From Cyrtodaria siliqua (lineage: Eukaryota > Mollusca > Bivalvia > Adapedonta > Hiatellidae), in contig JAWPHD010000297.1 of the NCBI GenBank assembly GCA_037043455.1, forward strand, positions 453,786 through 517,785: DNA of 64,000 nucleotides, read 5' to 3'. The notes beneath the pieces were generated by a model that was not told the DNA's origin, searched no databases, and saw only the letters and a program-made list of their open reading frames with translations. Shown one piece after another: positions 22,201 to 30,193 of the stretch (the first letter of the stretch is position 1; the number at the start of each line of letters is the position of its first letter). Position numbers and translations under genes: made by a program.

Positions 22201-24202
22201 GCCTAGGGGTGCCGTCAGCCTTACTAGTTACGACCATCCTGGAGCACCATGTTGTGGGTGTATTTGGACTAACGCGCTCAAGCACGCCGATGCGAACGTC
22301 TCTCTCAAGATCTGCATGGACTTTATCCTGCCAGTGGATGGGGACCAGAGCTGGCTTGTGGATGGCCACCGGTGTGGCGTGGGGGTCAACATGGAGTTGG
22401 AGAGGCACACACGCCATAAGCGGCAATGGTTGATGCTCACAAACATTGAACACGGTAGCACCATAATAGTCAAGAAGCCATTCCTTCAAAGCTTCCACAT
22501 GCTCCTCTGTAGCCTTCAATCCTGGGGGTAAGGTGGTTGGCATAGGAGGTGGTTCCTTCTGACGCCTTGGGCAAGAACAGGGTGCTTCGACTGAGTCTTC
22601 GATGGAGGCAGCAACTTCTGAAGGCATTCCGACGCTGCAATTGGGAAACGCCGTGTGGATGATTCCAAGAGAGACGAGTGCTTCTCTGCAAAGGAAAGCT
22701 TTCTCCATGGTATCTGAGACATAACAGAGTAAACGTGTTGACTTGGCAAACCCAGCAGTGTCCCTGGTTGCGACATTGATGATGATTGCTCCAATCACGC
22801 CAAGGTCCTCTTTTATAGCCCCACGCATCATGAGCTTGACGGGGAGAAGATCCTGCACCGTTATTCCAAGGTTAAACACAGATTTTAAGGGCATGATTGT
22901 GCTTTGGCATCCTGTGTCAGCTACCATGGACATAGTGACAGATTTGAGTTTGGAGGCGTCATGTATGGGATGCCCAAACAACGTATGATCCTGATGCAGC
23001 GGAGTCACTTTCACTGATATCATGGGGTGTGGCCTGGAGGGGCGAGCAATCCATTGTCCTTCAAATATATGATGTTCAATACGCGCTGCATACACTTGAT
23101 GTGTTGACTCCATGTGAGCAGGTGAACTGCCCCGCTCCGTTGCAGTGCATAATTGGTCATAGACATAACCGGTATTGTTGTAGTCTTTGTCCTTGGCCAA
23201 ACCGCGAGGAGCACGATCCTTGGGAGGTTGCTTGTGGCCCGTATTCTGAGGACAGCTTCTAGATGATGCATCGCGGTGACCCCAAGCATTACAGATGATG
23301 CACTTGCTACATGATGTGGTATAATGTCCTTTAACTGCACATTTAGCACATGTGAATGTCCAGGCCTCGCAGAGCCTGGCCCTTGCCTTGCGATCGTTCC
23401 TATTTCCGTGAGCAGGACCACCGCATGCCCAGCATTTCGCCCCAGATGCTGGAGGTGGTTTGTGGGTAGTACGAGCAGCACATACGGCACCTACAGAGTC
23501 TCCAACAGCACTTTTAGTCACCTTACTCTGCTCCTTCTGGGCAATAAAAGACACTGTTTCCTCTAGTGTTCTATCTGTCTTTGGGTCGCCGAGCAAGTCA
23601 GACAGGATTTCTGGGTCAGCAATACCCCTAACCAGGTTGTCCTTGATTATCTCATCGCTGTAATCGAACACATGAGTGCATAGTGGCTCTTTGCATGTGG
23701 CCCTATACTGACAGAGGGCAGCCTGGCCTCGGAGACTAGCCAAAAATGTCCTAATAGCTGTCCCTGGAGATTGTGTCATCCTGTTCAGTTTAATGCGATG
23801 GACTAGGGTACTTTCGTCCTTAACAGCAAGTCGCTTGATCGCACCCAGAAGATCGGCCTCTGCCATGTTAGCAACATTGCCTTGAAGATCACGCATTATG
23901 TCTGTACGTAAATCAGTGTCGCAGCAGTAGAATAGGGCGGTGGGTAGGACATTGTTAGCAATAGACATTCCCACTTTGTACATGTCCCACTGTCGTGTGA
24001 ATGCTGACCATTGGTCGGGGTCACATCCGGCACTGATGGTTGGTGGGTCCAATTTGAGTTTTGGTGGTGCCTGATGGTTCTGTGCTGGATGGGCTGTTCT
24101 ATCATGAATCTGGAGGGCGGCAGTCAAAGCAGCTGCAAATTCTGCATCGAGATCCTGAGATGTCCAAACGCACCCTTCAACCGGGCACTGTAAAGCTGGC
24201 AT
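19292..24202 (-). CDS. Gag-Pol polyprotein of a Ty3/gypsy retroelement
   Basis: A single frame of 1636 residues from the first ATG (24202-24200); the open frame runs upstream to 24238 without another ATG. The numbers below count from that Met. Gag begins with a C2H2-like pattern (C6, C11, H33, H38). It then has a helical region and cysteine motifs, including a standard CCHC knuckle (C285, C288, H293, C298) flanked by two looser ones. Protease: DTG at 429-431. Reverse transcriptase: D706 and CVDD at 766-769, with APQGF at 738-742. RNase H: D916, E968, D994. Integrase: zinc finger H1185, H1188, C1218, C1221 and a D1249, D1301, E1337 core with 35 residues between the last two, then a GPY/F-like module near 1455-1493. 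The tail (~1500-1636) is Pro/Ser/Thr-rich. There is no frameshift between Gag and Pol and no internal stop, so all catalytic residues are present. The GC content is clearly higher than in neighbouring DNA. The clade within Ty3/gypsy is not determined. Confidence 0.93.
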   Translation of the reverse strand: MPALQCPVEGCVWTSQDLDAEFAAALTAALQIHDRTAHPAQNHQAPPKLKLDPPTISAGCDPDQWSAFTRQWDMYKVGMSIANNVLPTALFYCCDTDLRTDIMRDLQGNVANMAEADLLGAIKRLAVKDESTLVHRIKLNRMTQSPGTAIRTFLASLRGQAALCQYRATCKEPLCTHVFDYSDEIIKDNLVRGIADPEILSDLLGDPKTDRTLEETVSFIAQKEQSKVTKSAVGDSVGAVCAARTTHKPPPASGAKCWACGGPAHGNRNDRKARARLCEAWTFTCAKCAVKGHYTTSCSKCIICNAWGHRDASSRSCPQNTGHKQPPKDRAPRGLAKDKDYNNTGYVYDQLCTATERGSSPAHMESTHQVYAARIEHHIFEGQWIARPSRPHPMISVKVTPLHQDHTLFGHPIHDASKLKSVTMSMVADTGCQSTIMPLKSVFNLGITVQDLLPVKLMMRGAIKEDLGVIGAIIINVATRDTAGFAKSTRLLCYVSDTMEKAFLCREALVSLGIIHTAFPNCSVGMPSEVAASIEDSVEAPCSCPRRQKEPPPMPTTLPPGLKATEEHVEALKEWLLDYYGATVFNVCEHQPLPLMACVPLQLHVDPHATPVAIHKPALVPIHWQDKVHADLERDVRIGVLERVSPNTPTTWCSRMVVTSKADGTPRRTVDLQPQNRCSVRQTHHVPSPFHLADRVPQGTKKTVTDAWNGYHSVPIREEDRHFTTFITPWGRYRYKVAPQGFLASGDAYNQRFDAIIANFRNKVKCVDDTCMWENSIEAAFFQACEWFDLCVRNGITLNPKKFQFALDTVDFAGLTITPTNIRPSAKFLDAIRNFPVPNDITGARAWFGLINQGAYAFAMTKQMKPFRALLKPSTPFHWTEELDNVFHRSKEVIIQEMKDGVRLFDPARLTCLATDWSVDGIGFLLMQKYCQCSIETPACCPDGWKLCLVGSRFTHPAESRYAPIEGEALAVVYALHQTRYYVLGCTDLLVATDHKPLLQILNDRSLTEIDNRRLLNLKEKTLGYRFTILHVPGKKNLGPDAASRYPVSQPDRLHLPGEPPELDLLTSTTVSRHDMLASLCQHTTDNDTANDTSTVAAASSALNAAVTVITWDMVREATASDPTFLELIHHLEMGFPEDCRELPAELRPYHRYAASLCVVDGVVLMGQRIVMPPVLRKPVLNALHAAHQGVSAMRARAMDSVYWPDITVDIAKVRDQCAHCHQTAKSNPMQPPSDITPPDYPFQMICADYFTFNSKDYVVIVDRYSNWPMVYKSESGAEGLVKRLRETFVTFGIPEELTSDGGPQFTAGKTQEFLRTWSVRHRLSSVANPHANCRAELAVKTVKRMLMDNITATGSLDIDRFQRALLMYRNSIDPETKSSPALILFGRPIRDAIPILMGRYSPHETWTELLSHREMALARRHSREHEKWNEHTRRLPPLQVGDHVYIQNLVGNQPRRWERTGTVVEVRQYHQYVIRVDGTGRVTIRNRQHLRKFTPFHGKPTGVTSVAPTPVVPQSRIVLSDNPSSNAPAPPLGGPTTPLDLNQVPTSASTPESAPQTVPAPRQLTSDMSDNAPGPDVPVATAIQRALTHDVPAVTRLPRALARLQPHNQAGAKELLTPRRPNRCERLGIPSHSED

Positions 24203-24253
24203 GATGACTTGTGGGACTTCACAGTAGTAGGGCTTCAAGTCGAGTAGCAGTCA

Positions 24254-24338
24254 TAAATGAATATCAACACCTTCCTTTACTAAGTGACTTTATTAATCTA
24301 AAGGATGACTGCTACCTGCAATATACAAATACAATGAT
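24254..24338 (-). repeat. 5' LTR, truncated to 85 bp
   Basis: It is identical to the left LTR apart from a clean loss of 136 bases between the two AAAGGATGA copies (221 minus 136 equals 85, exactly its length). AATAAA is kept (24294-24289, minus strand) but most of the middle of the LTR is gone. A 10-base inverted repeat, GTAGCAGTCA at 24244-24253 and TGACTGCTAC at 24306-24315, spans its inner edge. The primer-binding site should lie in 24240-24253, but I cannot match it to a tRNA by eye. Confidence 0.8.
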
Positions 24339-26110
24339 AATATGGCAGCCTTACCCCCATCATTCTACATGTTCTTATGTACATCTTAACAAAGGTGGCT
24401 GCCTTGCCCCACCATTCTACATGTTCTTATGTACATCTTAACAAGGTGACTGCCTTTCCCCACCACCATTCTACATGTTCTTATGTACATCTTAACAAGG
24501 TGACAGCCTTGCCCAACCATTCTACCTGTTCTCATATACATCTCAATAAGGTGGCTACCTTGCCCCACCATTCTACATGTTCTTATGTACACAAGGTGAC
24601 TGCCTTGCCCCACCATTCTACATGTTCTTATGTACATCATAACAAGGTGGCTACCTTGCCCTATCATTATACATGTTCTTATGTACATCTTAACAAAGTG
24701 GCTGCCTTGCCCCACCATTCTACATGTTCTTATGTACATCTTAACAAGGTGGCTGCCTTGCCCCACCATTCTACATGTTCTTTTGGCTATATCTTAACAA
24801 AGTGGCTGCCTTGCCCCACCATTCTACATGTTCTTATTTACATCTTAACAAGGTGACAGCATTGCCCCACCATTCTACATGTTCTTCTGTACATCTTAAC
24901 AAGGTGGCTGCCTTGCCCCACCATTCTACATGTTCTTATGTACATCTTAACAAGGTGGCATCCTTGCCCCACCATTCTACATGTTCTTATGTACATCTTA
25001 AGAATGTGGCAGCCTTGCCCCACCATTCTACATGTTCTTCTGTACATTTTAACAAGGTGGCAGCCTTGCCCCACCATTCTACATGTTATTATATACATCT
25101 TAACAAGGTGACTGCCTTGCCCCACCATTCTACATGTTCTTATGTACATCTTAACAAGGTGACATCCATGCCCCACCATTCTACTTGTTCTTATATACAT
25201 CTTAACAAGGTGGCAGCCTTGTCCCACCATTCTACATGTTATTATATACATCTTAACAAGGTGGCAGCATTGTCCCACCATTATACATGTTCTTTTGTAC
25301 ATCTTAACAAGGTGGCAGCTTTGTCCCACCATTCTACATGTTCTTATGTACATCTTAACAAGGTGGCAGCCTTTCCCCACCATTCTACATGTTCTTATGT
25401 ACATCTTAACAAGGTGGCATCCTTGCCCCACCATTCTGCATGTTCTTATGTACATCTTAACAAGGTGGCAGCATTGTCCCACCAGTATACATGTTCTTCT
25501 GTACATTTTAACAAGGTGGCAGCCTTGCCCCCAGCCCCCAGCATTCTACATGTTATTATATACATATTAACAAGGTGGCATCCTTGCCCCACCATTCTAC
25601 TTGTTCTTATGTGCATCTTAACAAGGTGGCAGCCTTGTCCCACCATTCTACATGTTATTATATACATCTTAACAAGGTGGCTGCCTTGCCCCACCATTCT
25701 ACATGTTCCTATGTACATCTTAACAAGGTGGCAGCCTTATGCCCCACCATTCCATGTGTTCTTATATACATCTTAACAAGGTGGCTGCCTTGCCCCACCA
25801 TTCTACATGTTCCTATGTACATCTTAACAAGGTGGCAGCCTTATGCCCCACCATTCCATGTGTTCTTATGTACATCTTAACAAGGTGGCAGCCTTGCCCC
25901 ACCATTCTACATGTTCTTCTGTACATCTTAACAAGGTGGCAGCCTTGCCCCACCATTTTGCATGTTAATTTCTTAATACATCTTGGCTTGATGTTAACCC
26001 TTTCCCACCATTTTACATGTCCATTTCTAGTGTGACAACTCTGAAACACCAATCTACATGTTCCAAGATACATCTTAACAGTGTGACAGCCCTGTTGCAC
26101 TATTCTAAAG
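24339..26110. repeat. 51-bp minisatellite, right block
   Basis: About 34 copies of the 51-base unit: AAGGTGGCAGCCTTGCCCCA, then CCATTCTACATGTTCTTATG and TACATCTTAAC. It is more uniform than the block left of the retroelement, and almost all units are of the 51-base form. Frames of up to 333 codons (plus) and 222 codons (minus) follow from the period. The last ~150 bases decay into GACAACTCTGAAACACCAAT-type units. Confidence 0.93.
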
Positions 26111-26770
26111 GTCGTTAGATACAGCCTGATAGAAAATTAAATCCCTAAGCCACCATTATGTCAGTTTTCTACATACCTTACATATTTAGTAATTACTTTA
26201 ATAGTTGAAAGTTAACTGTTTCTCCATATTACTGTATTTTGATGAATTTCACCAATAATGTATATAAATCTATGGTAGGCTGAAAAAACTTGAAAACTCC
26301 CAAGGTTTTGTTACCTTTTGTTTAATTATATCCAAGCAGGTTTAAAGGGCAAAATGATACTGGAATAATAAATTGAGGTGTAATCTTCATGAAATATGGT
26401 TTCAAAAATATGTTTCTCTAATGTTAGCCCGGTAATCAACCAGAAGATTAAACCCTTTTATGGTTTGTTGTTGATGGTGTGCAAGATTTATTAAATATAT
26501 GTGCAATGACATATTAAATTCATAGCAAACAGAAACATATGTCTCTCTTTTTTCATAACCATAACAATTGAATGGATGATAATTGATGTTACTACATGTA
26601 TAATGTTATTTTGAACATACCACATTTTTTTTCTAATAAGAGTGCTTACTCTAACAGAAGTGCACTCAGTAAACTTTGGATCTTTTGTATGACACATTTT
26701 AGTTAGTGCAAGGGGGCTTACTGTTAGGAAAAATGTGGTATATATGTACAGTTCAATGGTTTTGAGTTGT
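26111..26770. other. No gene or repeat recognised
   Basis: AT-rich spacer between the 51-bp array and the MITE. The longest frame (minus, 26491-26817) runs into the MITE and shows no domain. Confidence 0.5.
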
Positions 26771-26986
26771 TTAACCCTTAACCCGCTAAGCACAACTATA
26801 ATAGCCTTTGCACCCATGGTAAACCCCGTTCAGCCTGCGAGTAACTCGCAGGCTGATCAGGGTTTACAATGTCCAGATGCTGATCAGACATTTTTCCCAA
26901 AACACCCCCTTGTCACATAAATGGAATGGTCTTAATTGAAAGAAAGAACAGTCCATGATATATATATGTAGCGTGTTGAGGGTTAA
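26771..26986. mobile_element. MITE with internal hairpin, copy 1
   Basis: The ends are inverted: TTAACCCTTAACCCGCTA at the left, and TTAACCCTCAACACGCTA when the right end is read in reverse (15 of 18 identical). In the middle is a hairpin: CAGCCTGCGAG (26831-26841), TAA, CTCGCAGGCTG (26845-26855). The stem extends imperfectly outward to AAACCC...GGGTTT at 26821-26864. It is a non-coding inverted-repeat element. A second, shorter copy is at 44456-44612. Confidence 0.8.
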
Positions 26987-27079
26987 GATTACATAATGTA
27001 TCTTTACTTACTTAATCACATAGATTGATTTTACCAGAAATTAAAGAGTTATATATGTTGTTGCATCACTATAGATTAT

Positions 27080-27349
27080 AGATATAGAATAATTGTATGC
27101 TATTACATAACAGCATAACTCCTTATAAATAAAAAAATGCTGTTTTCTTGGCACGATATTGTAATAAATACTGATAAAGGTGATCCTTTGGGAGCAACAA
27201 AAACAATTAAGAGAATAAAGCAGCAGAAGTCTGTTCATGAGAAGTAATGAAAGAACTCTGTTTAGCAATTAATTTCTCGTTACTCGCCTGTAATAAAGAT
27301 TTTGAATAATATTGTATCTATTGACAATTTTAAAATGATCCTTCTTATA
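27080..27349. repeat. Start of the ~150-bp satellite
   Basis: First recognisable monomer parts: AACAGCATAACTCCTTATAA with ATGCTGTTTTCTTGGCAC, and later GTAATAAAGATTTTGAATAA with TATTGACAATTTTAAAATGA. The section is interrupted by ~80 bases unlike the other monomers (27168-27245) and ends in the target duplication TCTTATA (27343-27349) of the LINE. Confidence 0.7.
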
Positions 27350-28431
27350 TGGTTTTTAGTAAACGTGGCGGGTTATTAGCCAGTGAGCATTGGACCTACA
27401 ATGGAGACATTATCAACGTAGTGAATGATTTTAACTATTTAGGGAATGTTTTCAATTACACTGGAAATTTCGCTCTTAATCAGGAGCATTTAGTTGGTAA
27501 ATTAGCTCTTAAGGCAATGAATGTTTTATTATGTAAATGTAAAGTATATGATTTGAGTCCTAAAACTTTATGTCAGTTGTTCAATGCCTTTGTTGTGTCT
27601 GTTCTTAGTTATGCATGTGAGATTTGGGGCAATACTAAATCTAAAGAAATTGAAAGAATTCATTTAAAATTTTGCAAAAGGTTATTAAAGGTACTACCTA
27701 ATACATGCAATGCAGCTGTGTATGGTGAACTTGGAAGATATCCCCTATATGTTAATAGATATATAAGAATTATGAAATATTGGTTGAAAGTAATAAATAC
27801 TGACAATATCATTCTAAAGACTGTGTATGGACACGCTTTACAGGACTGTAATAGCGGAAAAACGAACTGGGTTAGCAGTGTTAAGAAATTACTAGATGAT
27901 TACGGTTTTTCTTAGGTATTCGATAATGCTTCTTATATAAACAGTGACGTATTTTTGTATGACTTTAGAATTAGAGTTTTAGATGCCTTTAAACAAAATT
28001 GGTGTGGTACCTTAAACAACAGTTCTGTGTTAACATTGTACAAAGATATTAAAACTAGTTTGGAATATGAAACATATTTAGATATTTTGCCAAGAAGTTT
28101 ACGTCTATATTTTACTAGACTTAGACTATCTGTGCATCCACTCAGAATACAGACTGGTAGATATGCCAACAATAGAACACTTCGTGAAGAAAGATATTGC
28201 CTAATTTGTAATAGTTTAGATATAGAAGATGAATTTCATTTTGTATGTATTTGTCCTTGTTATATTGATATTAGAAAGAAATACTTAAAACGTTGTTATT
28301 ACAAACGTCCTTCTGTTTTCAAATATTTGGAGTTACTGAAATCACATGACAAGATAGAAATTATAAATCTTTCGTTATATGTTAAAGAATCAATTATATT
28401 AAGAAACGCATTATTAACTATTGAAAGGTAG
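27350..28431 (+). pseudogene. LINE ORF2 C-terminal part, one in-frame stop
   Basis: The two open stretches (to 27915 and from 27955) lie in the same frame and are split only by a TAG at 27913-27915. The intervening codons continue without a frameshift. The first part has features of the region after the RT palm (FNYLGNVFNYTG, LSYACEIWG, IERIHLKFCKRLL). The second has a cysteine/histidine motif (C-x2-C then HFVCICPC) of the zf-RVT type found at LINE C-termini. The catalytic palm and endonuclease are missing because of 5' truncation. The apparent ATG at 27349 is created at the insertion junction. Confidence 0.85.
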
Positions 28432-28826
28432 TTACTTAGTTCAACCTCCTACTCTTATTTACTATACTACATAATAATAATAATAATGAAATGATAAATT
28501 ATACCATTTGTATATATTTCTCCATTGAAATCACATGACAAAAAATAATAAAACTTCCGTTATATGTTAAAGAATCAATTGTATTAAGAAACGCTTTATT
28601 AACTATTGAAAGGTAGTTACTTAGTTCGACCTCCTACTCTTATTTACTATACTACATAATAATAATAATAATAACAATAATAATGAAATGATTAATTATA
28701 CCATTTGTATATATTTCACCATTTACTTGTATATATACGTTGACATCATATATGCTAATATGTATGTATTGTAGACGATGTACTTTGTACAAGTCTGAAT
28801 AAAAAGTCTGTCTGTCTTTCTGTCTG
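27350..28826 (+). mobile_element. 5'-truncated non-LTR retrotransposon (LINE)
   Basis: A 1477-base insertion in the satellite. TCTTATA stands before it at 27343-27349 and after it at 28827-28833. Removing the element and one TCTTATA restores a readable satellite monomer (CTTCTTATAAATTAAAC). It ends in AATAAAAAGTCTGTCTGTC, a (TGTC)n tail with an AATAAA just before. The last ~190 bases of the frame and 3'UTR are duplicated (GAAATCACATGACAA at about 28338 and 28526). Only the C-terminal third of a LINE ORF2 is present, as expected for an incompletely reverse-transcribed insertion. Confidence 0.85.
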
Positions 28827-29777
28827 TCTTATAAATTAAACAAAACAGCTTGTTTTCTGAAATCAATATTGTAATTCTGTCTAGCAGTATCTATTTGTGT
28901 CATTGCTAGACTGGAATAAATATGTGGAATTATGTTCATATTGACAATGTTAAAATAATTCCAATAACAGCATAACTTATAAATAATTAAAGATGCTATT
29001 TTCTTAGTTGCCTATTGTAAATTCCATTTAGCAACACAGATTTTGAATAATATTGCACCAGTTGACAATGTTGAAATGATTAGAATAATATATTCTTGTA
29101 ATTAAGAAAACGCAATTATTGAGTCAGCAATGTAAGTTTCATTTAGCAAAACCAATATGTTGTAGCTAGGTTTGAACAAAGTTTTTAGAGGATGTGAACA
29201 TCAGCAAGCATTTTTCACAACCGTTCATGAACAGTCTCACTCAAACCGAGACTGAAATATGTTTTTGGTGTTTATAGTGTTCGGCAATTCCCAAATTTCT
29301 CCTTTCATTCTTTTTTTTATAAATACAAAACTGCTGTTTGTAATTGTTTCCTGTTTAATTTTTTTTTAAATTAATTTAGCAGTTTTTGTTTTTCCGAGTT
29401 GTTTTAAGGCTTTAAATGTTGGCAGGTATCACGTAGTTAGTATTTAAATGAAAAACTTATAAGTAATTTATATGACAAAATCACAATCTTCCAAAATGAG
29501 TTCATTTTTTTAATTTAATAGTGAAAACATTATTTAAATAAAAAAAAGATAGAATATACTATATCCTTGTTTTGTTTGCTGAATATCTTAAATTATGTTT
29601 AGCAATACATACTTTGCTGTTACTAGACTAGAATAAATATTTTAATAACATTGATATTGCACAACATTAAAATGATTGCATTATTAAACGGCATAAAGTC
29701 ATATATATAAAATATGCTGTGTTCTTAGCTCAGTATTTGTAAGTTTTGTTTAGCAGTACATTATGTGAAAATGATTC

Positions 29778-29861
29778 AATAACAAAACTGCATAATTCCT
29801 GCAGGAATAACAAAACTGCATAATTCCTGCAGAAATAACAAAACTGCATAATTCCTGCAGG
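29778..29861. repeat. 28-bp tandem repeat, 3 copies
   Basis: Three copies of AATAACAAAACTGCATAATT plus CCTGCAGG (one copy has CCTGCAGA). Each contains the palindrome CCTGCAGG. It is a local expansion inside a satellite monomer. Confidence 0.92.
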
Positions 29862-29877
29862 AAAATGCTGTTTTCTG

Positions 29878-30193
29878 AAAGTGACACATGGCAATCTTTT
29901 TTTCTTTTTTGTTAAATGCGTGGCATCACATTAGTATTTCTACATAACTGGCATTTTTACAAATTGTTGATAATTATTTGAATTGTTCAAATTGTTTTTG
30001 CATATATCTTATTCTTGATTGTATTGCATCAATAATATCTTAAACTAAGTTATAAGAATTACAAAGATTTTTTTTTTTTACATTTTACATAATTATATGC
30101 AAGCAGTATTAAATTCATAATGATACTGGATTGATAAATCAAGTTTTAATTTTGATGCCTGCAAACGGTTTCAAAGTTGCCATGTGTCGCTTT
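29878..30193. mobile_element. MITE with AAAGYGACACATGGCAA ends
   Basis: The left end is AAAGTGACACATGGCAATCT; the right end in reverse is AAAGCGACACATGGCAACTT. It inserted in a satellite monomer between TGCTGTTTTCTG and ATATCAGTATAGT. At 316 bases it is non-coding. It is the same family as 8559-8674. Confidence 0.75.

Larger units (their letters stand above)
18874..24338 (-). mobile_element. Ty3/gypsy-type LTR retrotransposon, full length
   Basis: Direct terminal repeats at 18874-19094 and 24254-24338 bracket a single long Gag-Pol frame on the minus strand, with a polypurine tract next to the left (3') LTR. It lies inside the 41/51-bp minisatellite: the left flank ends CATGTTCATTTCT and the right flank begins AATATGGCAGCC. 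Joined, these make a complete 41-base unit with three mismatches, so little target sequence was lost. I could not identify a clear target-site duplication. The order protease, reverse transcriptase, RNase H, integrase is that of Ty3/gypsy and excludes Ty1/copia. Confidence 0.9.

Noticed and set aside
20016..22531. Plus-strand frames of 138, 182 and 246 codons opposite Gag-Pol
   Set aside because: They are complements of a coding sequence with conserved retroelement domains on the minus strand; no similarity of their own.
24377..25880. Plus frames with repeats of the type HHSTCSYVHLNKVAALP, resembling a histidine/cysteine repeat protein
   Set aside because: By-product of 51-base units; the frame shifts wherever a unit changes length.
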